NCBI RefSeq assembly: GCF_002272925.1
Contig: NZ_MLAR01000001.1
Location: forward strand, 210,366 to 274,365
Source of the DNA: Helicobacter sp. 13S00401-1
Lineage (GTDB): Bacteria; Campylobacterota; Campylobacteria; Campylobacterales; Helicobacteraceae
Direction: 5' to 3'
Length of the DNA: 64,000 bases
Within the stretch, counting starts at the first letter, position 1; the number at the start of each line of letters is the position of its first letter. Both the position numbers and the translations under genes were made by a program. Below are positions 9,720 through 17,578 of the stretch, in pieces. Below the pieces are notes generated by a model. That model searched no databases. It was not told the origin of the DNA and saw nothing but the letters and a program-made list of their open reading frames with translations.

Positions 9720-10088
9720 ATGTTTGAAGTAGGTATAGATCTAATACATATAAGCCGCATAAAAGATGCCTCTTTAAAGTATGGCGAGCACTTTTTGAGA
9801 AGATTTTTAAATGAAGATGAGCTAAAGTTAGTAACTTTAGAATCTAATATCAACTATCAAAAAGTAGCAGGCGTTTGGGCGTTAAAAGAAGCTTGTGCTA
9901 AGGCTTTAAAAACTGGCATAGGAAGAGAGCTAAGTTTTCATGATATGGTTTACTTTAAGACTAGCTCCGCACCAAATCTTACCCTTAGCCCTAGGGCTTT
10001 AGAAAAATTTAAAGTTAAAAAGATAAGTGTTAGCCTAAGTCATGATAAAGACTTACTTATAGCTATCTGTAATATTTTTAAGGACTAA
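9720..10088 (+). CDS. acpS: Holo-[acyl-carrier-protein] synthase
   Basis: AcpS transfers 4'-phosphopantetheine from CoA to the acyl carrier protein and so switches on fatty acid synthesis. The 122-residue protein has the two metal-binding motifs of the family: VGIDLIHISRI at the start (D of the first motif) and VWALKEACAKAL near residue 50 (the WAxKEA motif). The usual DIVEI is DLIHI here. It starts 6 bases after purC and ends 2 bases before the radical-SAM gene, so it lies in one transcription unit. Confidence 0.92.
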   Translation: MFEVGIDLIHISRIKDASLKYGEHFLRRFLNEDELKLVTLESNINYQKVAGVWALKEACAKALKTGIGRELSFHDMVYFKTSSAPNLTLSPRALEKFKVKKISVSLSHDKDLLIAICNIFKD

Positions 10089-10090
10089 GT

Positions 10091-11011
10091 GTGCAAGTAG
10101 TATTTGGCCCCATTCTTTCAAGGCGCTTTGGCGTAAGCCTTGGCGTAGACCTCTCTCCTAGTAAAAAGCAGTGTAATTTTGACTGTGTTTACTGTGAGCT
10201 AACTAAGTCTAAGACTATTAACTCTATGGAAGAAGTAGTGCCAGTTAGTGATATCTTAGATTCTATAAGTGCTGCTTTAAAAGCTGATAGCAAGATAGAT
10301 GTTTTAACTTTTAGTGCTAATGGCGAACCTACTTTGTATCCTTACTTGCATGAGCTTATACTTAAGACTAAAGAGATCTTAAAGCCCTATCCTCATATCA
10401 AAACTTTAATCCTTAGTAATGGCTCAAGATTTTGGGATGTTAAGGTGCAAAAAGCACTTAGTGAGTTTGATATGGTTAAATTTTCTTGTGATAGTTTAAA
10501 TCCAAGAAGCTTTATAAAAGTAGATAGACCAGATAGTAGTTTAAGTTTAGATTCTATAAAAGAGGGCATAAGAGAATTTTCCTTAGGCTATAAAGGTGCA
10601 CTTATCGCTGAGGTGCTATTTGTAAAAGATATAAATGATAGCCCTGAGGATGCTAGCCTTATAGCCTCTTTTTTAAGAAGTATCAACATAGCTAGAGTAG
10701 ACTTAAGCACTATAGATAGGCCTAGTTCTTATAAGGTTTACCCTATAGAGTATGAAAAGCTTAGTGCACTAGCTTTAAAGTTTGAAGGTTTGAATGTCTG
10801 CATAGCTAAGAGGGTGCCACTAGATTATAAACACGAAAAGATGAACCTTGATGAAGGCGGTATCTTAGAGCTACTTGCAAGACGGCCTTTAAGCATAGAA
10901 GATGCTAAGACTTTGCTTGATGCTGATACTTTTAAGCTTTTAGATTCTATGCACATAGACAAAAAAGTAAGGCTGCAAAGAGTTGGAATCTTAGACTTTT
11001 TTAAGCCTTAG
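10091..11011 (+). CDS. Radical SAM protein (COG0731-like)
   Basis: A 306-residue cytoplasmic protein with the radical-SAM cluster motif CNFDCVYC (CxxxCxxC, near residue 27) that binds a 4Fe-4S cluster and S-adenosylmethionine. The leading FGPILSRRFGVSLGVDLSP and the following ANGEPTLYPYL are typical of the Fe-S oxidoreductase group COG0731, whose substrate is generally unknown. The C-terminal part may be a small winged-helix-like domain (LLARRPLSIEDAKTLL). Start codon is GTG, 2 bases after acpS. No substrate can be inferred from the neighbours. Confidence 0.82.
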   Translation: MQVVFGPILSRRFGVSLGVDLSPSKKQCNFDCVYCELTKSKTINSMEEVVPVSDILDSISAALKADSKIDVLTFSANGEPTLYPYLHELILKTKEILKPYPHIKTLILSNGSRFWDVKVQKALSEFDMVKFSCDSLNPRSFIKVDRPDSSLSLDSIKEGIREFSLGYKGALIAEVLFVKDINDSPEDASLIASFLRSINIARVDLSTIDRPSSYKVYPIEYEKLSALALKFEGLNVCIAKRVPLDYKHEKMNLDEGGILELLARRPLSIEDAKTLLDADTFKLLDSMHIDKKVRLQRVGILDFFKP

Positions 11012-11044
11012 TTTATTACTAGGTGTATGCTTTTTTTGCAAGTT

Positions 11045-12343
11045 TTATCTACCAAAATAAAGCGTATAGTTAAGGCTTACTTCAGCATTACTAAAGTTTG
11101 AGCTTTCATTTTTAAAGTAGTGCTTATACTCTAAAGATAAGCTTTGATTGCTTCCTATAAAGGCTATGATTCCAGCCTTTAAAGTTGGCAAGAGAGAAGG
11201 CATAGCCTTAGTTGGGGCTTGGGGGCTTGTATCTGTACTGGCTGCTTGAAGTCGCCTGTTTTTTTCTAGGTTATAAAGTAATGCATACAAGTTAGCATCA
11301 CTAAGTCCGGCAAAGTTAGAGTTACTAGTAGGGTTACTGGTAGAATTTGGAGGGGTGGTATCTCCTGTGCTAGGGTTTGTACTAGTGTTGCTAGGTATAT
11401 TAGTTGGTTGGTTATTAGCAGCTTGTCTTTTTCTTTCTTCTTCTTGTTTTCTTTGTTCTTCTTGCCTCCTTTGTTCTTCTTGTGCTTTTCTTGCTTCTTC
11501 CTGTCTAGCAACTTCTTGTGCTTGAGTATTTTGAGCAAGTGCAGCTTTGGCGTTAGCTAGGGCTGTGTTTGCATCATCAAGAGCATTTTTAGCCGCATCT
11601 CTTTGGCGCTTTGCATCAAGCAGTTTATTATAAGCAGCTCCATAGTCCCAGCCACCCACATAAGGAGGTACTATAAATGTCGCGGTTGGATTACGCTTTT
11701 TCCAGTCTTCTATATCTTTATTTCGTCTATCTATATCTGCTTGGGCTAGGTTTACTTTATCTTGCAAGCTATTAAGTGTAGCTTGAGCCTTTGTTTGTTC
11801 ATTTTGCGCGTTAGTAAGATCTTGTCTTAATCCACTAGCTTGAGAGACTAACTCTGCTAGGCTTGCTGCACCAACTACTGAGTTAGATAAGTCTCCACTA
11901 CCGCTATTTACAGTGTCATTAGTCCTAATGGCCATGCCAACACCTACTATATATCCAAGCTTTATATAGCCACTGCCTATGTTAAAAGCTTGTATAAAAT
12001 CTAGCCCTAAGGTATATTCAGGCACAAAGGCAGAGTTACTACTTTTAGCTCCAACCCCTAGCCCTATCCTTGCACCTACAACTCCACTATCACTAGTGCT
12101 AAAAAGTGCCACACCTAGGTTTAGCTTAGCATTTGCCCCGGAGTTATTTATACTCACACCTTGAGTAGATTTTGTAGCGCCTACATCAGTTCCTATAGCA
12201 CCACCTAGCATGAACTTAAGTCCATTTATATCATTAGCATTTTTTACATCTGCACCAAAAGCTAGAGTGCTTAAACTAGCAAGTAAGACTAGCTTTAAGG
12301 CCTTGTTTTTTAAAAGTTTATTAATTGGAGCTTTGATCGCCAT
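11045..12343 (-). CDS. Outer membrane protein, paralog of the 4351 protein, with Glu/Arg/Gln-rich coiled-coil middle
   Basis: A 432-residue exported protein with a signal peptide (LALKLVLLASLSTLAFGA). Residues about 35-150 are barrel-like beta strands matching the 4351 protein (YIKLGYIVGVGMAIRTNDTV against FVKLGYIAGVGLAVRTTDVV). The middle (about 155-310) is coiled coil, ending in a dense RQEEQRKQEEERKRQ stretch, then an Asn/Ser/Thr/Pro linker. The last 50 residues (LPTLKAGIIAFIGSNQSLSL) again match the 4351 protein and end in NYTLYFGR. The middle shares no sequence with the paralog. A TATATT box and an AAGGAG ribosome binding site precede the start. Likely a surface-exposed protein; function unknown. 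Confidence 0.78.
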   Translation of the reverse strand: MAIKAPINKLLKNKALKLVLLASLSTLAFGADVKNANDINGLKFMLGGAIGTDVGATKSTQGVSINNSGANAKLNLGVALFSTSDSGVVGARIGLGVGAKSSNSAFVPEYTLGLDFIQAFNIGSGYIKLGYIVGVGMAIRTNDTVNSGSGDLSNSVVGAASLAELVSQASGLRQDLTNAQNEQTKAQATLNSLQDKVNLAQADIDRRNKDIEDWKKRNPTATFIVPPYVGGWDYGAAYNKLLDAKRQRDAAKNALDDANTALANAKAALAQNTQAQEVARQEEARKAQEEQRRQEEQRKQEEERKRQAANNQPTNIPSNTSTNPSTGDTTPPNSTSNPTSNSNFAGLSDANLYALLYNLEKNRRLQAASTDTSPQAPTKAMPSLLPTLKAGIIAFIGSNQSLSLEYKHYFKNESSNFSNAEVSLNYTLYFGR

Positions 12344-12517
12344 AAAGACTCCTTATGTAATATAGGGCTGTATGTTTGTGTGCCATACTAGTACATTTTA
12401 TTTTTAGGAATCTTAAAAGGCTAAAAAGAAGCTAAAAAAGGTTAAGTTTTACTTTAACTAAAATAAAACTCAAAGTATGAAGGGGTAATTTTTAAAAAAA
12501 ATCTTTACCAAAAAAGT

Positions 12518-13228
12518 TTATAGGCTAAGATCTAGACTTATATTTTCACTTTTTAGTATTTCATCCATTTTTTTAAAGATACCAGATCCTACAAAGCCTC
12601 TAGCTAGTGGGCTAGGATGAGGGGCTTTTAGTATGAAGTGTTTTTTAGAATCTATTAGCCCTTCTTTACTTTTAGCAAAGTTTCCAAGCAAGATAAAGAT
12701 TAGCCCTTCTTTTTGCAAGGAGAGGTTTTTTATGATGGCATCAGTTAGTGCTTCCCAACCAAAGCTTTTATGGCTTGCTGGCTTGTTTGCTTCTACGCTT
12801 AAGATAGAGTTCATTAAAAGAACTCCTTCTTTTGCCCATTTACTTAAGTCTCCATGACTTGGAATCTTAAAGTCTATAGAGCTTGCTAACTCTTTGTAGA
12901 TGTTTTTTAAGCTTGGTGCAGGCTTAAGCATAAAAGGTGTGCTAAAGCTTAAACCCATAGCTTGAGGAAGTAAAGCCATATCTCCAGCTACACTATAGAT
13001 ATAAGGCCTACTTTTATCATCTATAGAATCTAAGGGCAAATTAAAAGCGTTATGATAAGGATCTTGACCTAAAAGCACTACTTTTAGGTCCCCTAAAGGA
13101 GTTAGTTTAAAAGCGTTAAATAACAAGTCGCTTCTTGGATAGACCTTAGTGCTTAAACTAGCTTTCTTGTAAGCACTAAGTGGAGCATCTAGTAGTGCTA
13201 AGTCTACAAAGCCTTTCCACTCTAGCAT
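12518..13228 (-). CDS. ung: Uracil-DNA glycosylase, family 1
   Basis: Removes uracil from DNA at the start of base-excision repair. The 236-residue protein has the catalytic motif LLGQDPYHN (near residue 52), the Asn-containing LLMNSILSVE near residue 137, and the DNA-intercalating loop APHPSPLARGF near residue 207. An insert of roughly 25 residues separates GQDPYH from the GLSFS strand, longer than in the standard enzyme, where the two are nearly adjacent. Starts 9 bases after the stop of the FtsB-like gene on the same strand. Confidence 0.93.
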   Translation of the reverse strand: MLEWKGFVDLALLDAPLSAYKKASLSTKVYPRSDLLFNAFKLTPLGDLKVVLLGQDPYHNAFNLPLDSIDDKSRPYIYSVAGDMALLPQAMGLSFSTPFMLKPAPSLKNIYKELASSIDFKIPSHGDLSKWAKEGVLLMNSILSVEANKPASHKSFGWEALTDAIIKNLSLQKEGLIFILLGNFAKSKEGLIDSKKHFILKAPHPSPLARGFVGSGIFKKMDEILKSENISLDLSL

Positions 13229-13237
13229 CTCTTTGCC

Positions 13238-14638
13238 TTAGTTGCTAGTTTTTGGACTAGCTTGATTAGGTTGTGTAGAAAGGAGTGAGCTAGGTTTACT
13301 ACTAGTAGTATCGCTTGCTGGGGGTTCTAAAGAAAGATATTCAAGATACTCTTTATGAAGCTTAGCGTTTTCTAACCTACTAGTTTCTACTTGAGTAGAA
13401 AGGCTTTTTTCTTCTACTCTAAGTCTTTCTAATATACCAAGGGAGTTATCTCCAAAAAGAAAGTAAGCAACATCAAGCACTATGATTATGGCTATGCCAA
13501 AGATTATAAGAGCTAGCCTGTTAGAGTAGATAGCATAGCGTAGGTTTGAGCCTTTGCCGCCATCAAAGGCCTCTCTAAGCTCAGCTTTTTCTCTAGCCTT
13601 TCTTAGCCTTTCTTCTTCATGTCTTGCTTTTTTGGCTAAAGCCTCTTTTTGTTTTTGGTCTTCTTTTAGTTCTTCTTTTGAGTGCTCATCTTGTGCTATA
13701 TCTTTTATCTCTGCATAAGCTTTGGCTGCATGAGAGGAGGACTTTAAAGGCTTAGAAGATAAGTCATCTTGCACTATAACCTTAGGGTCTTCTTTTTCAT
13801 CAGAGTTTGTATCACTAGATGCCTTAGCATCCTCTTTAATCTCTTCTTTAATATTCTGGGAACCAAACTCCTTAGTAAGCTCTTCTATCAATTCATCTTT
13901 AAAACTATCTTTTTTTTTAGGCTTTAAGGGAGTAGTATCATCTAGTATAGATAAAGGATTACTAATGGAATCTTTTTTTGCTTCTAGGTTAGCATCATCT
14001 TTATTATCGTCTTTATCACCATTTCTATCTTGGTGCGCTTCTTCATTATCTATAGCGTAAGTAGTGGGAGCTTCAAAAAAGACTTCCTCGAGGCTATTTT
14101 CATCACTTGATATAAGATCTTCTTTATCCTTTTTTAAGTTTGTACGCTTGCTATCTTGAGAGTCTTGAAGGTTTAAAAAGTCTTTTTTTGCCATGTCCTC
14201 TAGCCCATCAGCTTGCAATCTAGTAGATTCTTGTGCTGAAGAAGGCTTTAAAGTAGAAAGGACTTCAAGGCTATCTATCTCTTTTAGATTTATAACCTCG
14301 CTTAAATTATCTATGTTTGAAGTTGCAGGCCAAGCCTCACTAGATGTTTTTTCATCATCAAGTTTTTGTACCTCATCTTGCTTGCTTATATCCACTAGTA
14401 CTATGCTTGAAGGGTCATTTAAAACACCCTTGTTACTTGGCACATCACCTAAAGGCATAGAATCTAAAACATCAGAATAAAGACTATCTTTAGTATCTTT
14501 TTTTGTACCTTCATCTATGATGCCAGATTCTACTTTATTAGATTCTATTTTGCTAGATTCGCTACTAGATTTGGAATCTTTTTTATCTAGAGGTTCTTGC
14601 GAACTTGGCATATCAGACTTAGGACTACTTTCTTGCAA
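13238..14638 (-). CDS. FtsB/DivIC-like single-pass membrane protein with long acidic cytoplasmic extension
   Basis: A 466-residue protein. The first 370 residues are low-complexity and rich in Ser, Asp, Glu and Lys, without cysteine or recognisable domain. A single membrane helix (about 374-395, ALIIFGIAIIIVLDVAYFLF) is followed by a periplasmic coiled coil (about 400-437, VEEKSLSTQVETSRLENAKL) and a Ser/Pro-rich tail. TM plus short periplasmic coiled coil next to eno is how FtsB/DivIC divisome proteins look and are placed. The giant charged N-terminus is not part of that family. A KAKAEAEL-like basic/acidic helix (330-360) lies just before the membrane. The division role is inferred, not proven. 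Confidence 0.6.
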   Translation of the reverse strand: MQESSPKSDMPSSQEPLDKKDSKSSSESSKIESNKVESGIIDEGTKKDTKDSLYSDVLDSMPLGDVPSNKGVLNDPSSIVLVDISKQDEVQKLDDEKTSSEAWPATSNIDNLSEVINLKEIDSLEVLSTLKPSSAQESTRLQADGLEDMAKKDFLNLQDSQDSKRTNLKKDKEDLISSDENSLEEVFFEAPTTYAIDNEEAHQDRNGDKDDNKDDANLEAKKDSISNPLSILDDTTPLKPKKKDSFKDELIEELTKEFGSQNIKEEIKEDAKASSDTNSDEKEDPKVIVQDDLSSKPLKSSSHAAKAYAEIKDIAQDEHSKEELKEDQKQKEALAKKARHEEERLRKAREKAELREAFDGGKGSNLRYAIYSNRLALIIFGIAIIIVLDVAYFLFGDNSLGILERLRVEEKSLSTQVETSRLENAKLHKEYLEYLSLEPPASDTTSSKPSSLLSTQPNQASPKTSN

Positions 14639-14657
14639 ATGCTACCTTTAAGCTAGC

Positions 14658-15941
14658 TTAGATCTTGCACTTATTAAAAAGTGTTCTAGCAACATAACAA
14701 GTGCCAGGGTCTTTGTGTGCTATGTTTAATAAGCGGTTGTACTTAGCTGTTCTTTCACTACGTGCAGGCGCACCAGTTTTTATCTCACCACTATTTAAAG
14801 CAACTGCTAAGTCAGCTATAAAGCTATCTTCGCTTTCTCCACTTCTATGACTTATGATTGTTTTGTAACTGTTTCTTTGAGCTAGTCTTACTGTGTCTAT
14901 AGTTTGGCTTATAGTTCCTATTTGATTAGGTTTGATTAAGATAGCATTTGCTATACCTTCTTCTATACCTTTTTTTAGAATCTTAGAGTTAGTTACAAAT
15001 AAATCATCTCCAACTAACTGTATCTTGTTTTTTAGCTTATTAGTTAGATACTCCCAACCAGCCCAGTCATCTTCATCTAGCCCATCTTCTATAGATACGA
15101 TAGGATAGGCATTAACTAGGTTTTCATAGTAGTTAACTAGCCCTTCAGAATCTAACTTCAACCCTTCACCCTCTAAGTGATAAAGTCCTTCTCTATAAAG
15201 CTCACTACTTGCTATATCAAGTGCTATAAATATATCAACACCAGGCTTATATCCAGCCTTTTCTATAGCTTGCATGATAAGTTCTAAAGGCTCTTTGTTA
15301 TCTTTTAAGTTTGGTGCAAATCCACCCTCATCGCCAACACCAGTGCTTAGACCTTTTTCATTAAGTATCTTTTTTAAGTGGTGATAGATTTCTACACTTG
15401 CGCGCATAGCTTCACTAAAGTAGTCAAAGCCTAAAGGCATTATCATATACTCTTGAAAGTCTACGTTGTTATCAGCGTGGCTTCCTCCATTGATGATATT
15501 AAGCATAGGGGCAGGGAGGATTCCAGCATTAATCCCCCCTATGTATTTATAAAGGGGAACATGAAGGCTATTACTTGCAGCACGCGCTAGTGCCATAGAC
15601 ACGCCAAGTGTTGCATTAGCCCCTAAACGAGAGAAGTTATCAGTGTTGTCTATTTGCTGCAAAAGTGTATCAAGGCTTGATTGTTCTAGTGCATATATAC
15701 CAACTATCTCTTTGGCAATAAGTGTATTAACATGAGCACAGGCTTCTAAAACACCTTTTCCAAGATAGCGCTTAGGGTCGTTATCTCTTAACTCTAAAGC
15801 TTCTTTTTTGCCTGTACTTGCACCACTTGGGACTATAGCACTACCTACACTGCCATCACTTAAGGTTATATCTACTTGTACTGTCGGATTTGCTCTGCTA
15901 TCTAGTATCTCATGAGCGTGAACTTCTTTTATAGTTGCCAT
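14658..15941 (-). CDS. eno: Enolase
   Basis: Phosphopyruvate hydratase, converting 2-phosphoglycerate to phosphoenolpyruvate in glycolysis/gluconeogenesis. At 427 residues it is full length. Signatures include [43 protein letters not shown], the magnesium-binding [12 protein letters not shown] and GDDLFVTN, and the active-site loop [10 protein letters not shown] 19-base gap separates it from the FtsB-like gene downstream. The gap upstream (15942-16027) could hold a promoter. No anomaly seen. Confidence 0.97.
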   Translation of the reverse strand: MATIKEVHAHEILDSRANPTVQVDITLSDGSVGSAIVPSGASTGKKEALELRDNDPKRYLGKGVLEACAHVNTLIAKEIVGIYALEQSSLDTLLQQIDNTDNFSRLGANATLGVSMALARAASNSLHVPLYKYIGGINAGILPAPMLNIINGGSHADNNVDFQEYMIMPLGFDYFSEAMRASVEIYHHLKKILNEKGLSTGVGDEGGFAPNLKDNKEPLELIMQAIEKAGYKPGVDIFIALDIASSELYREGLYHLEGEGLKLDSEGLVNYYENLVNAYPIVSIEDGLDEDDWAGWEYLTNKLKNKIQLVGDDLFVTNSKILKKGIEEGIANAILIKPNQIGTISQTIDTVRLAQRNSYKTIISHRSGESEDSFIADLAVALNSGEIKTGAPARSERTAKYNRLLNIAHKDPGTCYVARTLFNKCKI

Positions 15942-16027
15942 TTTTTGAAAGTCTCCTTTTTCATGTGCTTTAGTTTATTGTAACTTAAAGTGCGTGTTTT
16001 TTGTTGCTTTAAAGTCTTGCTTTACTA

Positions 16028-16612
16028 TCATAGTGTGCGGCTTAGTGGTACATTTATCTCAGAACTAGGATAGTGTTTAAGTATGCTTTCACACATAGGG
16101 GATAAAGAGCCTGAAGGGTTGCTTAGTCTAATCTGTAAGGCAGCTAGACCATTAAAACTTATAGTTATGCAGTCATTAACTAAGTCTTCTTTACCATCTC
16201 TGCCTATCTTTAAGCTATCACCACTTACTACCCATCTAGTTGGAGAAAGATGTAAATAGTTCATAAGCCAAGCTGCATTAGCAGTATTAGTATCAAAGTT
16301 ATTTAATAGGGCATATTCTTGTGTGCCACTTATGATAGTTTGTAAGTCAGTTTGGTAGGCTACAGCTTGAGCACTATTACGTGTTAGTGTAATTTTAGGA
16401 AGGGCTATGCTTGCGATTATCCCAAGTATGACTATGACAAACAGTACTTCTAAGGCACTAAAGCCTCCTTTAAAAGACTTATGAAAAGCCTTAGTTGAAG
16501 TTTGCTCACTATCTATATCACTTAGAGGAGTAGTTATAGAATCTGCTTTTTTCAAAAAAGCTCCCTTAAAGGTTTTTATTAGATTCTTTATATACTTAGC
16601 TAGTGCGTTCAC
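16028..16612 (-). CDS. Type II/IV prepilin-like protein with unusually long leader
   Basis: A 194-residue protein with a class III signal: GGFSALEVLFVIVILGIIAS, that is glycine then Phe, Glu at +5 and a hydrophobic helix, as cleaved by prepilin peptidase. The leader before the cleavage site is about 50 residues, far longer than the usual 5-25, and contains no later Met/Val/Leu start that would shorten it. The mature part (about 145 residues) has two cysteines (DDCITIS-like DCIT, PMCES). Located 6 bases after cheZ on the same strand. It may be a pseudopilin of a DNA-uptake (Cts-type) or secretion system, which would fit the GspF-like gene at 26204; this is inference. Confidence 0.7.
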   Translation of the reverse strand: MNALAKYIKNLIKTFKGAFLKKADSITTPLSDIDSEQTSTKAFHKSFKGGFSALEVLFVIVILGIIASIALPKITLTRNSAQAVAYQTDLQTIISGTQEYALLNNFDTNTANAAWLMNYLHLSPTRWVVSGDSLKIGRDGKEDLVNDCITISFNGLAALQIRLSNPSGSLSPMCESILKHYPSSEINVPLSRTL

Positions 16613-16618
16613 AGTCTT

Positions 16619-17356
16619 TTATTTATTACCAAAAGAAGCGATAAGCGCTTCTATATCATCTTCAGTTGCCACTTCATCACTTCTATCACCTGCTATATAA
16701 GTAGCAGATCCTACACGTCTTGAGTCTTCAACTCTGCCTTCAAACAAGGAGTTCATATACTGACTTAAAGCACGCATAACATTTATTACACGCTCTATTT
16801 TTTGTCTATGTATATCTTGATACTGCATGATATCCATAGCTTGCATGCTAGCATCCCCACACTCCATAGCACTTTCAGCTAAGTTGGCATTTTTTTTAGC
16901 TATCTCTTTAGTTTCTTCTAGGGCTCTTTTAAAAGTTTCTATGTTTGGGAATCTAAGCGAAAGCATATCAAAAAGCTCTTCTTGGGCATTAAAGTACTTT
17001 TTTAGTGCCTTAGACTGCTTTTCTATATTACTTGCAGCTGTGCTTATAACTTCTAGTTGATCAAAAATCTCAGTCATCTTTACTTCAGAGTCTTTTGTAA
17101 CATCATCTAGTTGGTGTACAACTTTATGCTCTTCAGTAGGTGGTGGTGGTGGCCATTTCCTCCCTGCATCAGCCCTATAACGTGCAGGGTCTATGTACTC
17201 AGCTTTTATATCATCATCTTGGCTAAGTGGCTCTGCTTGTGTTTGCTCTTCTATAGGTGTTTGCTTGGATGCAGTTTGTGATGTTTGAGAATCTAGACTT
17301 TCTAATTCATCCACACCTTGAGACATTAAGGAATCTAGCTCTTCTTGTGTCATCAA
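16619..17356 (-). CDS. cheZ: Chemotaxis phosphatase CheZ (remote, Campylobacterota type)
   Basis: CheZ dephosphorylates CheY-P and so resets flagellar switching. The 245-residue protein shows the catalytic helix with MQYQDIHRQKIERVI (near residue 175; the Q-D-x-x-R-Q signature) in a long four-helix-bundle hairpin. The C-terminus EDDIEALIASFGNK resembles the CheY-binding tail of classical CheZ. The N-terminus MTQEELDSLMSQG resembles the FliM/FliN-type peptide (xSQxEIDxLL), so there may be two CheY-binding ends. A Pro5 run (KWPPPPPTEE) follows in the linker. First gene of a unit with the prepilin-like gene. Confidence 0.85.
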   Translation of the reverse strand: MMTQEELDSLMSQGVDELESLDSQTSQTASKQTPIEEQTQAEPLSQDDDIKAEYIDPARYRADAGRKWPPPPPTEEHKVVHQLDDVTKDSEVKMTEIFDQLEVISTAASNIEKQSKALKKYFNAQEELFDMLSLRFPNIETFKRALEETKEIAKKNANLAESAMECGDASMQAMDIMQYQDIHRQKIERVINVMRALSQYMNSLFEGRVEDSRRVGSATYIAGDRSDEVATEDDIEALIASFGNK

Positions 17357-17540
17357 AACTCCTCTGTTGGGAAAATTTGTGCTTTTGGCAATTATAGCAA
17401 AGTTAAAAAATGTATTTTTAAGTATGACATTAAAGTTACCTTAAAGTTTTTACTAAATTTTCATTAAATCCATTATTCACCTAGCCTTAAGCTAGCTATT
17501 ATTATTTTTAATATATCTTAATACTCATAATAGGGTGTAA

Positions 17541-17560
17541 AATCATTATTATAATTATTT
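17541..17560 (+). promoter_or_regulatory. Putative Fur box of the TonB receptor gene
   Basis: The stretch AATCATTATTATAATTATTT lies about 20 bases before the receptor start. It is made of alternating ATT/AAT triplets, as in Campylobacterota Fur boxes (TAATAATnATTATTA-like). It suggests iron repression, but a NikR site cannot be excluded by eye. Confidence 0.5.
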
Positions 17561-17578
17561 AAAAATAGGAATAAGCGT

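Noticed and set aside
17139..17154. GGT triplet repeat in cheZ (Pro5) as contingency locus
   Set aside because: Triplet changes would not shift the frame, and five units is too few to suggest hypervariability.
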